The notes under the pieces were generated by a model, which saw only the letters and a program-made list of their open reading frames with translations, was not told the DNA's origin and made no database searches. A DNA stretch of 64,000 bases from Adenophora triphylla var. japonica (Eukaryota; Streptophyta; Magnoliopsida; Asterales; Campanulaceae): positions 310,001 to 374,000 of the forward strand of contig JAFEMH010000758.1 of NCBI GenBank assembly GCA_022495995.1. The letters run 5' to 3'. Every line of letters starts with the position of its first letter. Position 1 is the stretch's first letter. This document shows, in pieces, positions 20,781-32,409 of the stretch. Position numbers and translations under genes: made by a program.

Positions 20781-22560
20781 TCATCTCCTTCTATTTTCTA
20801 TTTTCCCATTTTTAAGAAATAATTTATTTTGAATTATTTCTAATTTTGAAATATTTTCAATTAACGAGATATACTTGTTAGTTGTTAAGTTGTCATAGTG
20901 CATAATCTTATTTGTCCACCAAACATTGACTCCGTCTCGGTACTCACCAATAATATCGATTAAGATTAAAATGCATCCCAAACCTCTTCGTTTTCGTAAA
21001 TTTCTTACAATGGGTTGCAATGTTCTTATTAATATGTCATCAACAAAGGAAATGACTTGATGTAGGAAATGTGGTATCAATTGCATTCATGAGGTCAAGT
21101 TCTATATCGGTAAGAATAACATTAGATCGACATGATTGATCCATCGTAAGTTTCAACATCGTGAATGTCCAAGTGTAGTTGACCTCTCTCTTAAATTCTA
21201 AATACGCGTCGATAATTGAGAAGGTCATATGCATTGATGTCGCGCTGTTGGGTTGTGGAATTCAAACTGTCGTAGGAGTCGAATTTTGAAGGAACGAATG
21301 AATGAAGACGAAAAGCGGGAAATTCGAAAAACACGTAGCCATATGATGTGACCACGTAAATTCCAGCAAAAGCGTTTTTTTTTTTTTTGGCGAAGTCTAG
21401 AATGTACGTGGCTTTTTGGGGGCTTGGTGTTTGTTTTGAAAATTCATTGTTGACTTAAATTCTTCAAGTGGGAATCAATCCTTGTTAGGTAGGGATTTGG
21501 TTTTCCTTGGAGTTGCACGTGTGAGATATGTTTCTTTTAGGAAATATTGTTACTCCTTCCATCACGGTTCGGCGTAGTTGACCGTGATTTCTTTCTTAGC
21601 CAGGAAGCGGGATACTTCTATAAGGGGATTTAGACTCATTTAGGGTTTTGGTTTATTGTTTCTATAAATATAAGTGATAGCTTAAAATATTGTGTGATAT
21701 TAGTTAAACAAATTAGTCATTGCTAATTTGTGTTAGCCATAGAGAATTTGTGATACCTACAGAGATGATACCTACAAAGAGCCAACAACATTAAGGGCAC
21801 GTGGGGTGCCCTTATAGACATTCCATTAATGGTAAAAGATATGTGAGGATGTATGTGGGGTGTGTTCATGACGTGAGACTATTTTTATTGTTGTAAATAA
21901 GAGTGATATTGTAACACCACATATTGTGATATTAGTTGATATCATGGCTTAATCTTGTACCATATATAATCGTTGTTCCTATGAAATAGGTTAACAAATC
22001 GTGTGTTTTCTTATTGATTGCTTTCATATTATTCGTATATGAATCATTGTTATGTCTCACCATTATCAAGTTGTATGTGCGAATCTGCACTGATATAACA
22101 CAATTCCACAACAACGCATATGGTGTCAATCAAAGGTAATTTGTACCTATTGGTCTTGTAATTGTTATCCATAAAGACTACATATGGAAACCATGGATCA
22201 AACTAATGCGGTCCGAAAGAGCAAAACAATAAGTCTTTAATTGTGTCCGTCTTCTCGCTTCACCAAAAAAGATGAAAGTAACCATGCTCCTCCAATTTAA
22301 ACATGAACAATTAGACTTCTGATCGACCCACACTCAGTTACTCTGCCCTTCAAGCGCGAATTATAGATAGTTCGTATTGTGGACTTGTTCTCAAGGTATT
22401 TCTTCAATAAGCCAAATAGAATATCCTTCGGGTCGATCACGTATTTTCATGTGACATGTGATCTATCACATACTCCTCTTCTAAATTCTATAATCTACCA
22501 AGATACGAGTAGCCCACCATAAACTCTACTATTGGATAATTGTTAACACTACATACCACT
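20781..22560 (-). pseudogene. FAR1/MULE-type transposase, decayed and interrupted
   Basis: Remains of a Mutator-like transposase of the FHY3/FAR1 relationship. Between 22560 and 22125 one can read, with stops and shifts, LLMDNTYKTNRYKLPLIDT, the conserved strand around the first catalytic Asp (LLMDxTYKTNRYxxPLL). From 21245 downward the next conserved block follows: AYLEFKREVNYTWTF, VILTDIELDLMNAIDTTFP, and after an in-frame stop HINKNIATHCKK (CRWHINKNV motif of the family). The 21245-22116 interval interrupts the homology. The zinc-binding SWIM end was not found. The protein is not functional. A domesticated FAR1-like gene is excluded by the stops. Confidence 0.75.
21245..22116. mobile_element. 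Insertion within the MULE transposase pseudogene
   Basis: About 870 bp separate two adjoining conserved blocks of the transposase. Its ends are inverted (GTTGGGTTGTGGAATTC and, reversed, GCGTTGTTGTGGAATTG), suggesting a small DNA transposon. It has a T-run near 21376-21389, no recognisable gene and no clear target duplication. Confidence 0.5.
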
Positions 22561-23039
22561 TTTACTTGCCATCCACCGTTATTATTGGCTGTTTAGCTTT
22601 AAACCTAAATGGACATCCACATTTATTTCTTCCGCTATCTCTGTTTTCTTACCTTTTTTTTCCTTTATATATACAACATTGTTATTTTCAAGGGGCAATT
22701 ACCAATTGGTCCCTAATTCTAATGAATTCAACCAACTAATCCATGGAATATGAGAATCTACCATCAGGTCCTTCCATTGTAAATGGTCACACATGCCCTT
22801 GATAGATTTGATAAAATTACACAAATGCCACCGCTTAAGTGACGTGAACGCATGTGGTCCATTCCCCATCTCCCCCTCTGCACTTTCTTTCTTTCTCTTC
22901 CTTTTTTTTCCCCTCAAAACTTTAAAATGAAATATCTTAAGATCTAAAAATCAAAAAAAAAAATCTGAAACCACCGGTGTGTTCGTATCGTCAATACAAA
23001 TCAAATTAGTAGCATCAACATATAATCTGGAGCAAATTT

Positions 23040-23775
23040 CAGAAGTTCACAGTTTTTACAAAGTTCACAGTTGTTTTTGTTAAGTTCACAGTTATTTTTT
23101 ACATTTGTTCTAATAACAATTAAGATAAGTTTACAGTTGTTTTAGCTAAATTCATAATTTATGCATGAACATGACTATTATTTACTTAATTCACGTATTT
23201 TTAGTTAAGTTCACAGTTGTTTTAGTTAAGTTCATAGTTGTTTTTAGTCTTTTATAGCCTTTATTTTTGCAATTTTATGAGATTATTTGACCTATTTGTT
23301 AAGTTCACTGTTGTTTTTTGTTAAGTTTACAGTTGCTTTAGTCCTTTATGGCCTCTATTTTTGCAATTTTATGAGATTATTTGACATATTTGTTATGTTC
23401 ACAGTTGTTTTCACTTAAGTTCACTGTTTTTTTTGTTAAGTTTACAGTTGTTTTAGTACTTTATGGCCTCTATTTTTTCAATTTTATGAGATTATTTGAC
23501 CTATTTGTTAAGTTCACGCTTGTTTTAGTCCTTTATGGCCTCTATTTTTGCAATTTTATGAGATTATTTGACATATTTGTTAAGTTCATAGATGTTTTTA
23601 ATTAAGTTCACAATTGTTTTAGTTAAGTTCACGATTGTTTTTAGAATTTTATAATCTTTATTTTTGCAATTTTATGAGATTATTTGACCTAATTGTTAAG
23701 TTCACCGTTGTTTTTTGTTAAGTTCACGCTGTTTTAGTCCTTTATGACTCTATTTTTGCAATTTTATTGAAGCAT
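23040..23775. repeat. Two-level minisatellite
   Basis: Six copies of a ~56-bp unit (from TAGTCCTTTATGGCCTC to GATTATTTGACCTATTTGTT) are joined by variable numbers of an 18-20 bp unit TTAAGTTCACAGTTGTTTT. Only the short unit is present at the left end (23040-23240). Open frames in this interval are repeat translation. Confidence 0.85.
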
Positions 23776-24536
23776 CATAGCAGTAACGTAATATGAAAGA
23801 TACACACAAACCATCCCCGTAACCACCAATCAACACATGCAAGTTGCAACCACAAATCTCATTCCAAAATTCAACTTTAATGCAAGGGGATAGTACAAAT
23901 CAATGAGCTTCATCAAACACCATGAACCTTCAAGATACGAGAGAATCAATTGATACACTATAAATTACAACATGCAAATCAAAATTTACCTCAATAAATC
24001 CGAATAGGTAATAAAAATCTCTATCACATATAATAAAAGGAAAAAAAAATCCTAATTTACTTGTTCAATGAATCAATTACAACAAAGAGACATGCAATTT
24101 CGAATTTCAAAATCAAAAGGGTAAAGTAGAAAAATCCCTTAGAACCGGAGAACTCAAAAAGCTTCCCAAGATCTTAGGAAAAAATAATGACAAAGAACTT
24201 AATCACAAAGAACAAAGCAAGCTCATGGGCTTTCTTGAACAACCCAAAGACGCCTCTTTGAAAAGGTCACTTGCCTCGCTATTAACATTCTCAATCTTCT
24301 TAATTTCAATTTTACCTCCCATTCTTGATTCCTCACAAGAAAAGAAAAGAAAAGAAAAAGAAAAACCCAATTCAAATCACTCTCTCTCCCTCTTTCTCTC
24401 TCTAGAAAAAGAAATCTGGCAAAGACGGATTATTTGCTATATATAGAGAAAGAGAGAGGGGTAGGAGATAGAGAGGCGTGGGTAAGCGTTTTCCCCAATT
24501 GGAATTGATTGATATATGGAAACGGAGAGAGAGAGA

Positions 24537-24665
24537 GATGGTCGCCGGAGTAGGGGAGACGGTCGCCGGAGCAGAGGATACAGTCACCGGAATAGGGGGA
24601 GATGGTCGCCGGAGGTGGGAAGGAAGAGGTCGCCGGAGGGGAAGGGGAAGGGTCGCCGGAAGAAT
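24537..24665. repeat. GTCGCCGGA tandem repeats
   Basis: Five to six spaced copies of GGTCGCCGGA(G) at 15-30 bp intervals, in a G-rich purine stretch near the right end of the Mutator-like element. Confidence 0.7.
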
Positions 24666-24847
24666 GGTAGAGAGAGAAAGTGAGAGAGAGAGAGAGGGGA
24701 TGGTTTTTTATTTTTTGGTAAGGGTTAGTTTGGGTGAAGGACTAGATGGAATTTCGATTATGATATCGGACTAGTCGGTTAAATTTCAAAATATTTGTCT
24801 AAATTGATCTTTTCACTTAGGATTAAGGACCCATTGATAATTTTCCC

Positions 24848-26384
24848 TAATTTCAATAATTTATTCAGATGATTGAGATATTGTCTTTAAATTACGATAA
24901 TTGTCACTACGGTCACAACCCATATATTCGAGGTGTCGTGTTACGACATTCTTTGTCTGACCGCCTAATTATGATGAATTATCCATGCTTATCTTCCCTT
25001 AGCATTACCCATTCACACAATCTATCACGTGATTTGAAGTTTAAAGGCATTATGACACACGTGTGAAGTGTGAAGTCTGGAAGCACATCTTCAAATTCAA
25101 CAATTTCAAAATTATCACCCGTTACACACTGCAAAAGATTCTAAAAGAAATTCATTAAAAACCTTTAGCTTTCCTTTTATTTGGCATAAACTCACCGAAC
25201 ACATTGGATTTGGTCGGTTACACGCGTTCAAAAATTTTTCCTATATTTTGTAATAAGTGATTGAACATATTAACTTTCTGTCAGTAAACTAGGTTCGCAT
25301 TACATGAAAATGTTCGATAACCACCGGCCAAACTGTTTGTACTATTTCGGTTTTAGTCGGTTCAACATTTCCAACTAAGTTTTAGTAGCTTTTGAAAGAA
25401 AAAAACATTAAAGTATTAGGAGAGTGAAGAGAAAACTTACGATTTTGTTATATTTGAGTGTTATTTCATCCGGGCTAGAGCTTTGAATACAATGGATTAC
25501 AAATGTCAGAAAGAATTTTGTATGCAAAATTTTGAAGATGAGAGAAAAATTGGGAATTTATTGAGCGGTATAGAACATGTGGTAAGAAAATGGGGTAAGA
25601 AGATGAGAGGGAAATTAGATAGTGAAAATTTAATGGATGGAAAGTGAAAAATTAATGAATTGATGGATCTATGAGTTAATTTTATGGGTGTTTATAATAA
25701 TTGTCATGGGCGGTCCTTTAAAATTTGAGGCTCTAAGCAAATCGTTATGGTGGGCCGTCAGTTTTCTAAACCACAACCCAACATACATTAATCTCTAGCT
25801 AATGGTTTGATTTCTTAAATAATTAACGCATTATGCGAAAACAAATTAATGAAACAAACAAATGCACATTATGAGGTGTAAATTGAATCATATATTAACA
25901 ACGATATTTAGTGTTTTCTATTATTGAATCAATTGACTTGGACCTTTGGTCTTGAGAATTGAGTAGGATTAACATCTTGGTAACGAGACATATGCTTTAA
26001 ATTTTTTTAGCGACAATTGCAAATTTTTTTAGCGACAATTGCAAACGATTTATATAAAGATTGAAGTAATATTAAAAAAAGAATTCTAAAAATAATGAAA
26101 TGTTGAAAAAAGAAACCCCACGCAAAAATGCAAAGAAATATTGTAAGAGGAACTCTCAAAAAGTAAATAAATAAATAAGTATTTAAAAATTATTGTAAGA
26201 AAGAAGCCCAAGAAATAGGAAAAAGAAAACATAAAAAAATGAAAAAGAAGTTAAAGAAGGAAGCTGAACAAGAAAAAAACAAGTAAAGAATGGGAGAAGA
26301 AAATAAATGTACGCCAACCGACCCGGGCAAACTGGAAAAACAAGGCGAAACAAGTAACATATACAAACCACGTTAAAATCTATA
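24848..26384. other. No gene seen
   Basis: AT-rich DNA. From 25700 (GGGCGGTCCTTTAAAATTTGAGGC) to about 26790 (AAATTTTGGGAGCCCAAAACG...GGGCCAGCCC) the borders look like inverted ends of an old DNA transposon that contains the MITE 26385-26660, but I could not fix the termini. Confidence 0.35.
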
Positions 26385-26660
26385 CTCCCTCCGTCCCAAT
26401 AAAAGCTTCACTAATTACCGAAAAGGGCGTCCCGTTAAAAGCTTCACCTTTTCTTTTTTGGCAAATAATCTTTACTATTTCCTCCACTCATTCTCTCTCC
26501 TACATTATTTTAATACTCACAACACCATTATAATTTACTATTCCCTCCACTAATTCTCTCTCCTATTTTCAAATTACACTCACAATATTTTTTTTCCCTC
26601 CCATTTCCATAATTTGCGTGCCCACCCAAAAGGGTGAAGCACTTATTGGGACGGAGGGAG
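26385..26660. mobile_element. Stowaway-type MITE
   Basis: 276 bp with inverted ends CTCCCTCCGTCCCAATAA and (reverse) CTCCCTCCGTCCCAATAA, flanked by TA (26383-26384, 26661-26662). The motif AAAAGCTTCAC recurs twice near the left end. Confidence 0.9.
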
Positions 26661-26853
26661 TATTTCGTTTCAATACATTAAATATATATTTAAAAATTAA
26701 AAAATTTGGGGCCATAAAAAATAAGCCTAAATTTTGGGAGCCCAAAACGATGCCTTATTCACGAGCTTACCCTATGGGCCAGCCCTCTGCTAATTGTGTA
26801 TGTGGGTGTAGAAACAACTCATTTACAGGTGTATAATGCCGTATAGAGATATA

Positions 26854-27267
26854 TTCCCTCTGTCCCAATGTTATGATTTTTTTTTTTATTTATTTTATCT
26901 GTGTTACAATGTTATGCTATTAATCCAAAATAGTTGATGAGACCCACTTGCTATACTTATAATCGAAATGTTTCTATCTCACTTTCTCTCTGCTATTTTA
27001 CTTTTCATACTCGCAATAATCTATCCTCCCAAAATGATCTTTCTATTGTTTTTATTTTTTTTTGTTGTCAGAATAAAGGTATTTGAAACAATAATTTTAG
27101 GTTGATTTAAATAATCGAATCAACATTTAAAAATTGTTATTGATAATATTTATAATGATGAAGATTTTAATTTTTCATTAGCATAATTGAATCAATCTAA
27201 AATTATTGCTCAAATTACCTTTGCGTTAAAAAATAATAATTGAAAAACAATTTCGAGACGGAGGGAG
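26854..27267. mobile_element. Stowaway-like MITE
   Basis: 414 bp with ends TTCCCTCTGTCCCAATG and (reverse) CTCCCTCCGTCTCGAAAT. TA is present on the left (26852-26853); the right flank reads TT. An AT-rich interior without genes. Confidence 0.6.
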
Positions 27268-27421
27268 TTTTTACTTTTTTCTTAATCTTCATATATTCAA
27301 TTCTATTCAATTTTAGTAACTATAACATTGGGACTAATCAATTTTAGTATGTGACTAAGAAAGTAGGCCAATTGATATTTTAAATCACTTTACTTTGATG
27401 AAGCTTTTCTCTTTCCTTTAA

Positions 27422-27451
27422 CTAGTGACTAACCCGTCGAGATTTGACGGG
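27422..27451 (-). other. Helitron 3' terminus: hairpin and CTAG
   Basis: Reading the minus strand: GCCCGTC, a 7-nt loop, GACGGGTTAGTCACTAG, then host T. This matches the palindrome plus CTRR signature of Helitron 3' ends and insertion before T. Confidence 0.75.
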
Positions 27452-27574
27452 CATATTAAAGCTTATTATTACTTATTGCTATAATTTATAATTTTATTTA
27501 AATAAACGAAAACAATATGTTAGGTTTATATCTAACAATAAAAAAGTGAGACGATCAGTTTGGGACACAGGGAG

Positions 27575-28620
27575 TATCCTGTACACACAGAAAATTACAT
27601 TACTACATTCAGACTAATTTCATTTAGCCTATATGTGTTGGGATGGTCAAACATATTTTGGTCACAGAAATCTATTTTTATTATAAAAATGTGTGTACAC
27701 TTGATCACCGATTTTTTAAGAGATGGAGAAGATATAATTGACACAAACTTGCGTAATGATTTGAAGGTTCACCCATAAGATTAAGGAAAAATGGATACAA
27801 AAATAAAAAATGTCTTTATTTTATCCGCTTCTCCAATGCACATCATGAAGACGGGTATGTCACCATGTCCAACATTGTTGAAAGAACCTTCTCCGCAACT
27901 AACCCTTTACTCAAGCATGCCCATGTCATGGAATTTAGTCTCATTTGGTATTTTATCAATCTTTTTCACAATTGCAATCAAATCAAAAAAAAAAACATAA
28001 TGAGCATTGAACATAAACATCTATTTGGTGCTCAGATTCTTTTTAAAATTTGTAAAAACATAACTTTCCTCCATCTAGATTCTTTTTAATCACCAGACTT
28101 AAAATCCTTAAATTAACTCATCAGCAGTAGCACAATAAAATTGATAGTTTCAGGAAAACAAACATCAAAAATAATAAAATTAAAGAAATAGAAAAACATA
28201 TATAATGAGTGGGAGATTTTACAAAGCTACCTTAGTTTCATAATCCTTCTTGTGACATATTATACTTAGTTAAAACTATTAAATTTTTCATTAAGACTTG
28301 TTCATTACTCTAATTGATAAAAAAAAAAATTGTGTCAAGTGAAGTGGAATAGACCAAAATAATTAATTTAGTGCCAAGTGAAGTGAATTATTTGCAATTA
28401 CAGTGAAACTGTAATTCATGGGAAATGAAAGAGAGAGATAGTGTCTTACCTTTGTAGCGTAGCAGCAAGTCTTTCACAATAAAAATTTTGAATCCAATAC
28501 TTGACATTAACTACACCAGTAGAAGTTACAAATAGTCAAGTTAACTACATAAATATAATCACTTACAAACTCCGTTCCAAAATCATATGATTAACTTATT
28601 AATATTTATATATTAAAATC
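27575..28620. other. Helitron 3' non-coding region
   Basis: AT-rich DNA downstream of the helicase. The right end of a MITE (GGGACACAGGGAG followed by TA) lies at 27562-27574 without a recognisable partner end. No gene seen. Confidence 0.4.
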
Positions 28621-28623
28621 ACC

Positions 28624-29475
28624 TCACAATTTGTGGAAAATTTCTTTATACACCACATTAGTTGTGGTATCATGCGTCTGACCATCTTTTTCACAAATGA
28701 GAACTTTGAGACCTTTTTTACTGGTGACTCTTGATATTGCCACATACAATTGACAGTGGCTAAATACAGGTCGGGGAAGGTAGAGCCCAACGTGTGAAAG
28801 TGATTGCCCCTGACTCTTATTTATAGTTATAGCAAAGCAAATGACCAAAGGGAATTGTCTCCGTTGAAACTTCACGGGAAATTTTATCAAATCTGATGGG
28901 CTCAAGATCATTCTAGGAATACAAACCTTCATTCCAACATTTTTACCCGACAATATTTTTGCTTCAACTACGTGCTTTCCAAGATTTGTGACAATCATTC
29001 TCGTTCCATTGCATAATTCTGAAGCTTGATCAATATTCCTGAGCAGCATGACCATACACCCAACTTTAAGCTTGATGATGTGATTTGGCAATCCCGAACA
29101 TTTAATCGTATTTAGAAACTCAACTGAAAAAATATCCTCATGTCCTGTAATATCTCCATCCTCCTTACTGAAGCTATCTGAACTCATATACTCCACCTCT
29201 TCACCGGCCAACAATGACATCACATAATCATTTATACAATCTACTATTTCATTTATTGGCGCCCAAACAGCTCTACTCTGAAAGAATCCATCAAGAAACA
29301 TATTTTTTAATATGTCAGGATATGTATATTCAACGATAGCTGCAATAGGATCATCTGCATCTCTTATAAGAATGTCATCCGGTATCTTAATATCAGCTTC
29401 TCTGTCATTTTCTTCACCGACATTTCCATCTCCGACCTGTAATATCCATTCAGCAAAATCCCTAATCTCTGAAAC
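28624..29475 (-). pseudogene. Helitron PIF1-like helicase, C-terminal part (second half of split gene)
   Basis: SF1 DNA helicase that would unwind the element during rolling-circle transposition. Beginning at the insertion point the frame continues [16 protein letters not shown], then IPDDILI, the conserved [16 protein letters not shown] block, [17 protein letters not shown] (helicase motif V) and [13 protein letters not shown] (motif VI), ending [15 protein letters not shown]. It is open over its whole length here. The upstream half lies at 36620-37140 beyond the LTR element. Joined across the GAAAC duplication the reading frame is continuous (...SSSSDVSEIRD...). The first ~12 codons of the apparent ORF, from 29514, are LTR sequence. 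Confidence 0.85.
29471..29475. repeat. Target-site duplication GAAAC (left)
   Basis: Five bases next to the LTR start, equal to 36620-36624 on the other side. Confidence 0.9.
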
Positions 29476-30835
29476 TGATGGACAAAAATCCACTATGTAA
29501 TAAAATCCGAGCAAGTGTACTCACTACCGGTGTAGCAATATGCACGAGCAGGGGTCGAACCACAGAGACTCGTTGGTTTTTTTAACAAGCTAATTCAATT
29601 AGTGAAAAGTAACCGAAGGGGGGGGGGTTTGATTTGTTGATTTAAACTAACAACTTAATTTAAATAAAATAATAAAACAAGTAAGCAATAAGAAACAAGG
29701 AGGGTAAAATCAGATTAGAGGGAATTCATGGATTGGAATTTCACAGTACCAAGGATTTATGCTATTTTTAAGAATAAGGTGTCAATTACTTCCTAGGGTT
29801 CATTCACAATAATAAGGATTGGGACGGTTTGGTGTGCGATTTGCAACCCTTCTGTCTCTGTTTACCAATCTTTCAATTACGTCGAATTAATAAACAAAGA
29901 ACGCAATAAGAACCCGGAACAAAAGAACCTAAATCCTCTTGACTCAGTTACGATGCCAATTAGATTTAATTATCAAAGTTTAGTCGGTGTTAATCAAACA
30001 AATTACTGAATTAATCAACACTCACACAATTCATAAGTGACAATTGATTAGATTGCAAACTCAAGAATTGAAATAAAACCTCTTTGATAAACAAGGAATA
30101 ATTTAAATCGACAAAATATTGTTATAGCATAAAACCCTAATACTGTTTATATCCAATCCATGAAATAAAAGACTTAGCTACTCATATTCATCTCTAAAAA
30201 CAAAAGAGATGAATAATAAAAATACATAAACAAAACCTGGATGATGAACAATCTCTTGAATCCTCCAAGCCTTCTTAATGTCAATGGAAAATTAAAGCAT
30301 AAGATGATATTGTTTTCTGCAGAATTCTAATTTATCTAGGGAAGAAAGGAGTCCCAAAATGGAAGGGAGCAACAAATCCTCTTTAAAAAAGGAAAACTGA
30401 TTTGCTGGTAACGGGTCATGGGCGGTCGCCCACATGGCCATGGGCGGTCGCCCATGTATACAGCGGTTCCAAGCATGAGAAGCTCATCAGCTTGGGCGGT
30501 CGCCCATCAATCCTTGGGCGGTTGCCCATCACCACAGCAACATTGATCTTCAGCGGTTTCACTCCTGGGCGGTCGCCCATCTTGCCTTGGGCGGTCGCCC
30601 ATCACAACAGCGGTTTGAAGGTTTTGGAAATCACTAGCTTGGGCGGTCGCCCACCTATCCATGGGCGGTTGCCCATCACATCAGTAGATTCACCAGCTTT
30701 CTTGGCCATTTTGCTTCAACTTTACTAAATCCCTGGACTAACAAAACACTCCAAATATACGTTAAATTCTCAAGGAATCGAACAGAAAATAAGCTTAGGA
30801 ACATATCTTTTGGATGGGTAAAACCACATCCATCA
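29476..30835 (-). repeat. 3' LTR of the Athila-like element
   Basis: 1360 bp, TG...CA, nearly identical to 35264-36619. It contains the eight-copy palindrome array. Confidence 0.95.
30418..30676. repeat. Palindrome array in the 3' LTR
   Basis: Eight copies of TGGGCGG(T)CGCCCA (two carry TT for TC) arranged as four pairs about 68 bp apart; pairs are separated by CAGCGGTTT-type spacers. Each copy is an inverted repeat GGGCG..CGCCC with a two-base centre. Confidence 0.9.
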
Positions 30836-30850
30836 AATACCCCCAAACTT
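30836..30850 (-). other. Polypurine tract of the Athila-like element
   Basis: Minus strand AAGTTTGGGGGTATT directly adjoins the 3' LTR, in the position where plus-strand DNA synthesis starts. The preceding GGGGACGAGCAAAAGG is commonly seen at this place in Athila-group elements. Confidence 0.75.
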
Positions 30851-31520
30851 ACCTTTTGCTCGTCCCCGAGTAAAACAAAAGAATTAAACAAAAACAAAAC
30901 TACCCTAACAAATAAAAACAATAAACACAAAATATTTTTGACATGTTCTCAATACATACAAGGTTGCCGGCCAAGCAAGTCTCAGACTCTCACTTAAATG
31001 TGCTAAACAAGTGCCAAAATGAATATGCAATTACAATTACATTAATGCATCTAACCCACAATTTTCCACCTCGGCCTGAATGATGAATGAATTATGGGAG
31101 ATCATGATCAACAAGTTAAGATTGTTTATGGGTTCACTAACACATGCTCTACAAATAACAAAACAGTTACATACACAAGGATACTCATACGCATGATTAC
31201 ACACTTGTCAACCCGATTACTCAATATTGAACAAAAATATGGCTCAAAGTTAAGTCCACACAAATGTGGGGCTAGGCTCTCGGGTACAAACAAAGGAATG
31301 GACATACGAATACAAGAATGTGAAACTAAAAGCTCTCCATTGCATATAACACATTCCGGAATTTCAGCTTTTCCGCTCACCTTTGTTTCCCCAATGCTTC
31401 AACCCCCAAACTAGAACTTTTGTTCATATTTTATACACTTGGGGTTGAAAGCATTCCCTCTCTCAAACTAGGTCACTTATCAAACATATTTCACAAAATT
31501 GGGGGCCAACTTTTTCTTTT

Positions 31521-31553
<33 letters not shown>

Positions 31554-32143
31554 GATAGCCCCCTTTTATACAATACAAATCATATTTCCAACTTTTGACC
31601 TTCCTCACTCATTCCCGTAATTTCCCTACGTAACCCCCAAACTAATCATTTCTAATTCCACATTCTTGCAAAGGTGGGATAAACCTATTCTAGGTGTCGA
31701 GGGTTAGGGATTAGGCATCAAATGAAGGCGAATGGTGGTCTAGATTTCCACTCTTTCTAAACAGGCTCAAAAGGGACCAAGTGACAATTTATATACAGTG
31801 ACGAGAAAGTCGAAGGCTCACAAGAGGGTTGTCAAAGAAAGATAAGCCATAAATACCAAGTAATCTATTGATTTGTTATTGACAAGCATGCAATCATGTT
31901 CTAGGACCCCCGAGAATGTCAAAGTGAACCCATAAAGGACACCTAAATTAAAGACCATGATCAAGAAATATAATGGAAGTGAATGGTGGTGCAATTGTGT
32001 TTTACATGAGTTAATGCAATTCTAATAAACAAATTCAAATTGGCACAAACATAGCAAAACTCAATCAAAAACTCTCAAATCTTCACAGACGTTGGCCAAC
32101 TTCCACACATGTAATGAGAACAAAATTTTTTTTTTTAAAATTT

Positions 32144-32182
<39 letters not shown>

Positions 32183-32409
32183 GGGTGACTATTTACACTC
32201 CCCTATAAACCCACAAACTCGGGGAGACATCTACCCCCAAACTCAAAACATGCTATGTCCTCATAGCAAAGAGAACAACAACATGCCTCAAGTTCAAAGG
32301 CCGATATGACACACAAAGCAAATAAATAAAGCAATAAAAATGTACCTACTTGGGTTGCCTCCCAATTAGCGCATTTGTTTAAGGTCGTTAGCCCGACCAT
32401 TGCTCCCAA
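30851..32409 (-). other. Non-coding internal region of the Athila-like element
   Basis: In the place where reverse transcriptase and integrase would be found there is no domain-like open frame. Two long T runs (about 31527-31553 and 32140-32179) lie here. The text GGGTTGCCTCCCAATTAGCG near 32350 is the type of sequence found in non-autonomous relatives. Confidence 0.7.

Larger units (their letters stand above)
22692..24847. mobile_element. Mutator-like non-autonomous element
   Basis: The ends GGGGCAATTACCAATTGGTC and (reverse) GGGAAAATTATCAATGGGTC are imperfect terminal inverted repeats of about 35-40 bp, and they are flanked by TATTTTCAA / TAATTTCAA (8 of 9 bases equal), consistent with a 9-bp Mutator target duplication. 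The interior carries a minisatellite (23040-23770), an AG-rich stretch, and GTCGCCGGA repeats (24540-24665). No transposase is present. Confidence 0.6.

Noticed and set aside
24225..24774. Open frames rich in Gly/Arg or Ser/Leu
   Set aside because: Low-complexity purine DNA and GTCGCCGGA repeats inside a Mutator-like element; no domain.
27791..28089. Two overlapping ~70-aa plus-strand frames
   Set aside because: AT-rich Helitron 3' region, no motif; on the strand opposite to the element's genes.
30418..30676. Possible CRISPR-like array (repeat plus spacer)
   Set aside because: The repeats are short palindromes in an LTR of a plant retrotransposon, spacers are themselves repeated, and no cas genes exist; the genome is eukaryotic.
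30402..30728. 108-aa open frame repeated identically at 36186-36512
   Set aside because: It lies in the LTRs and is a translation of the palindrome array; no start context or domain.
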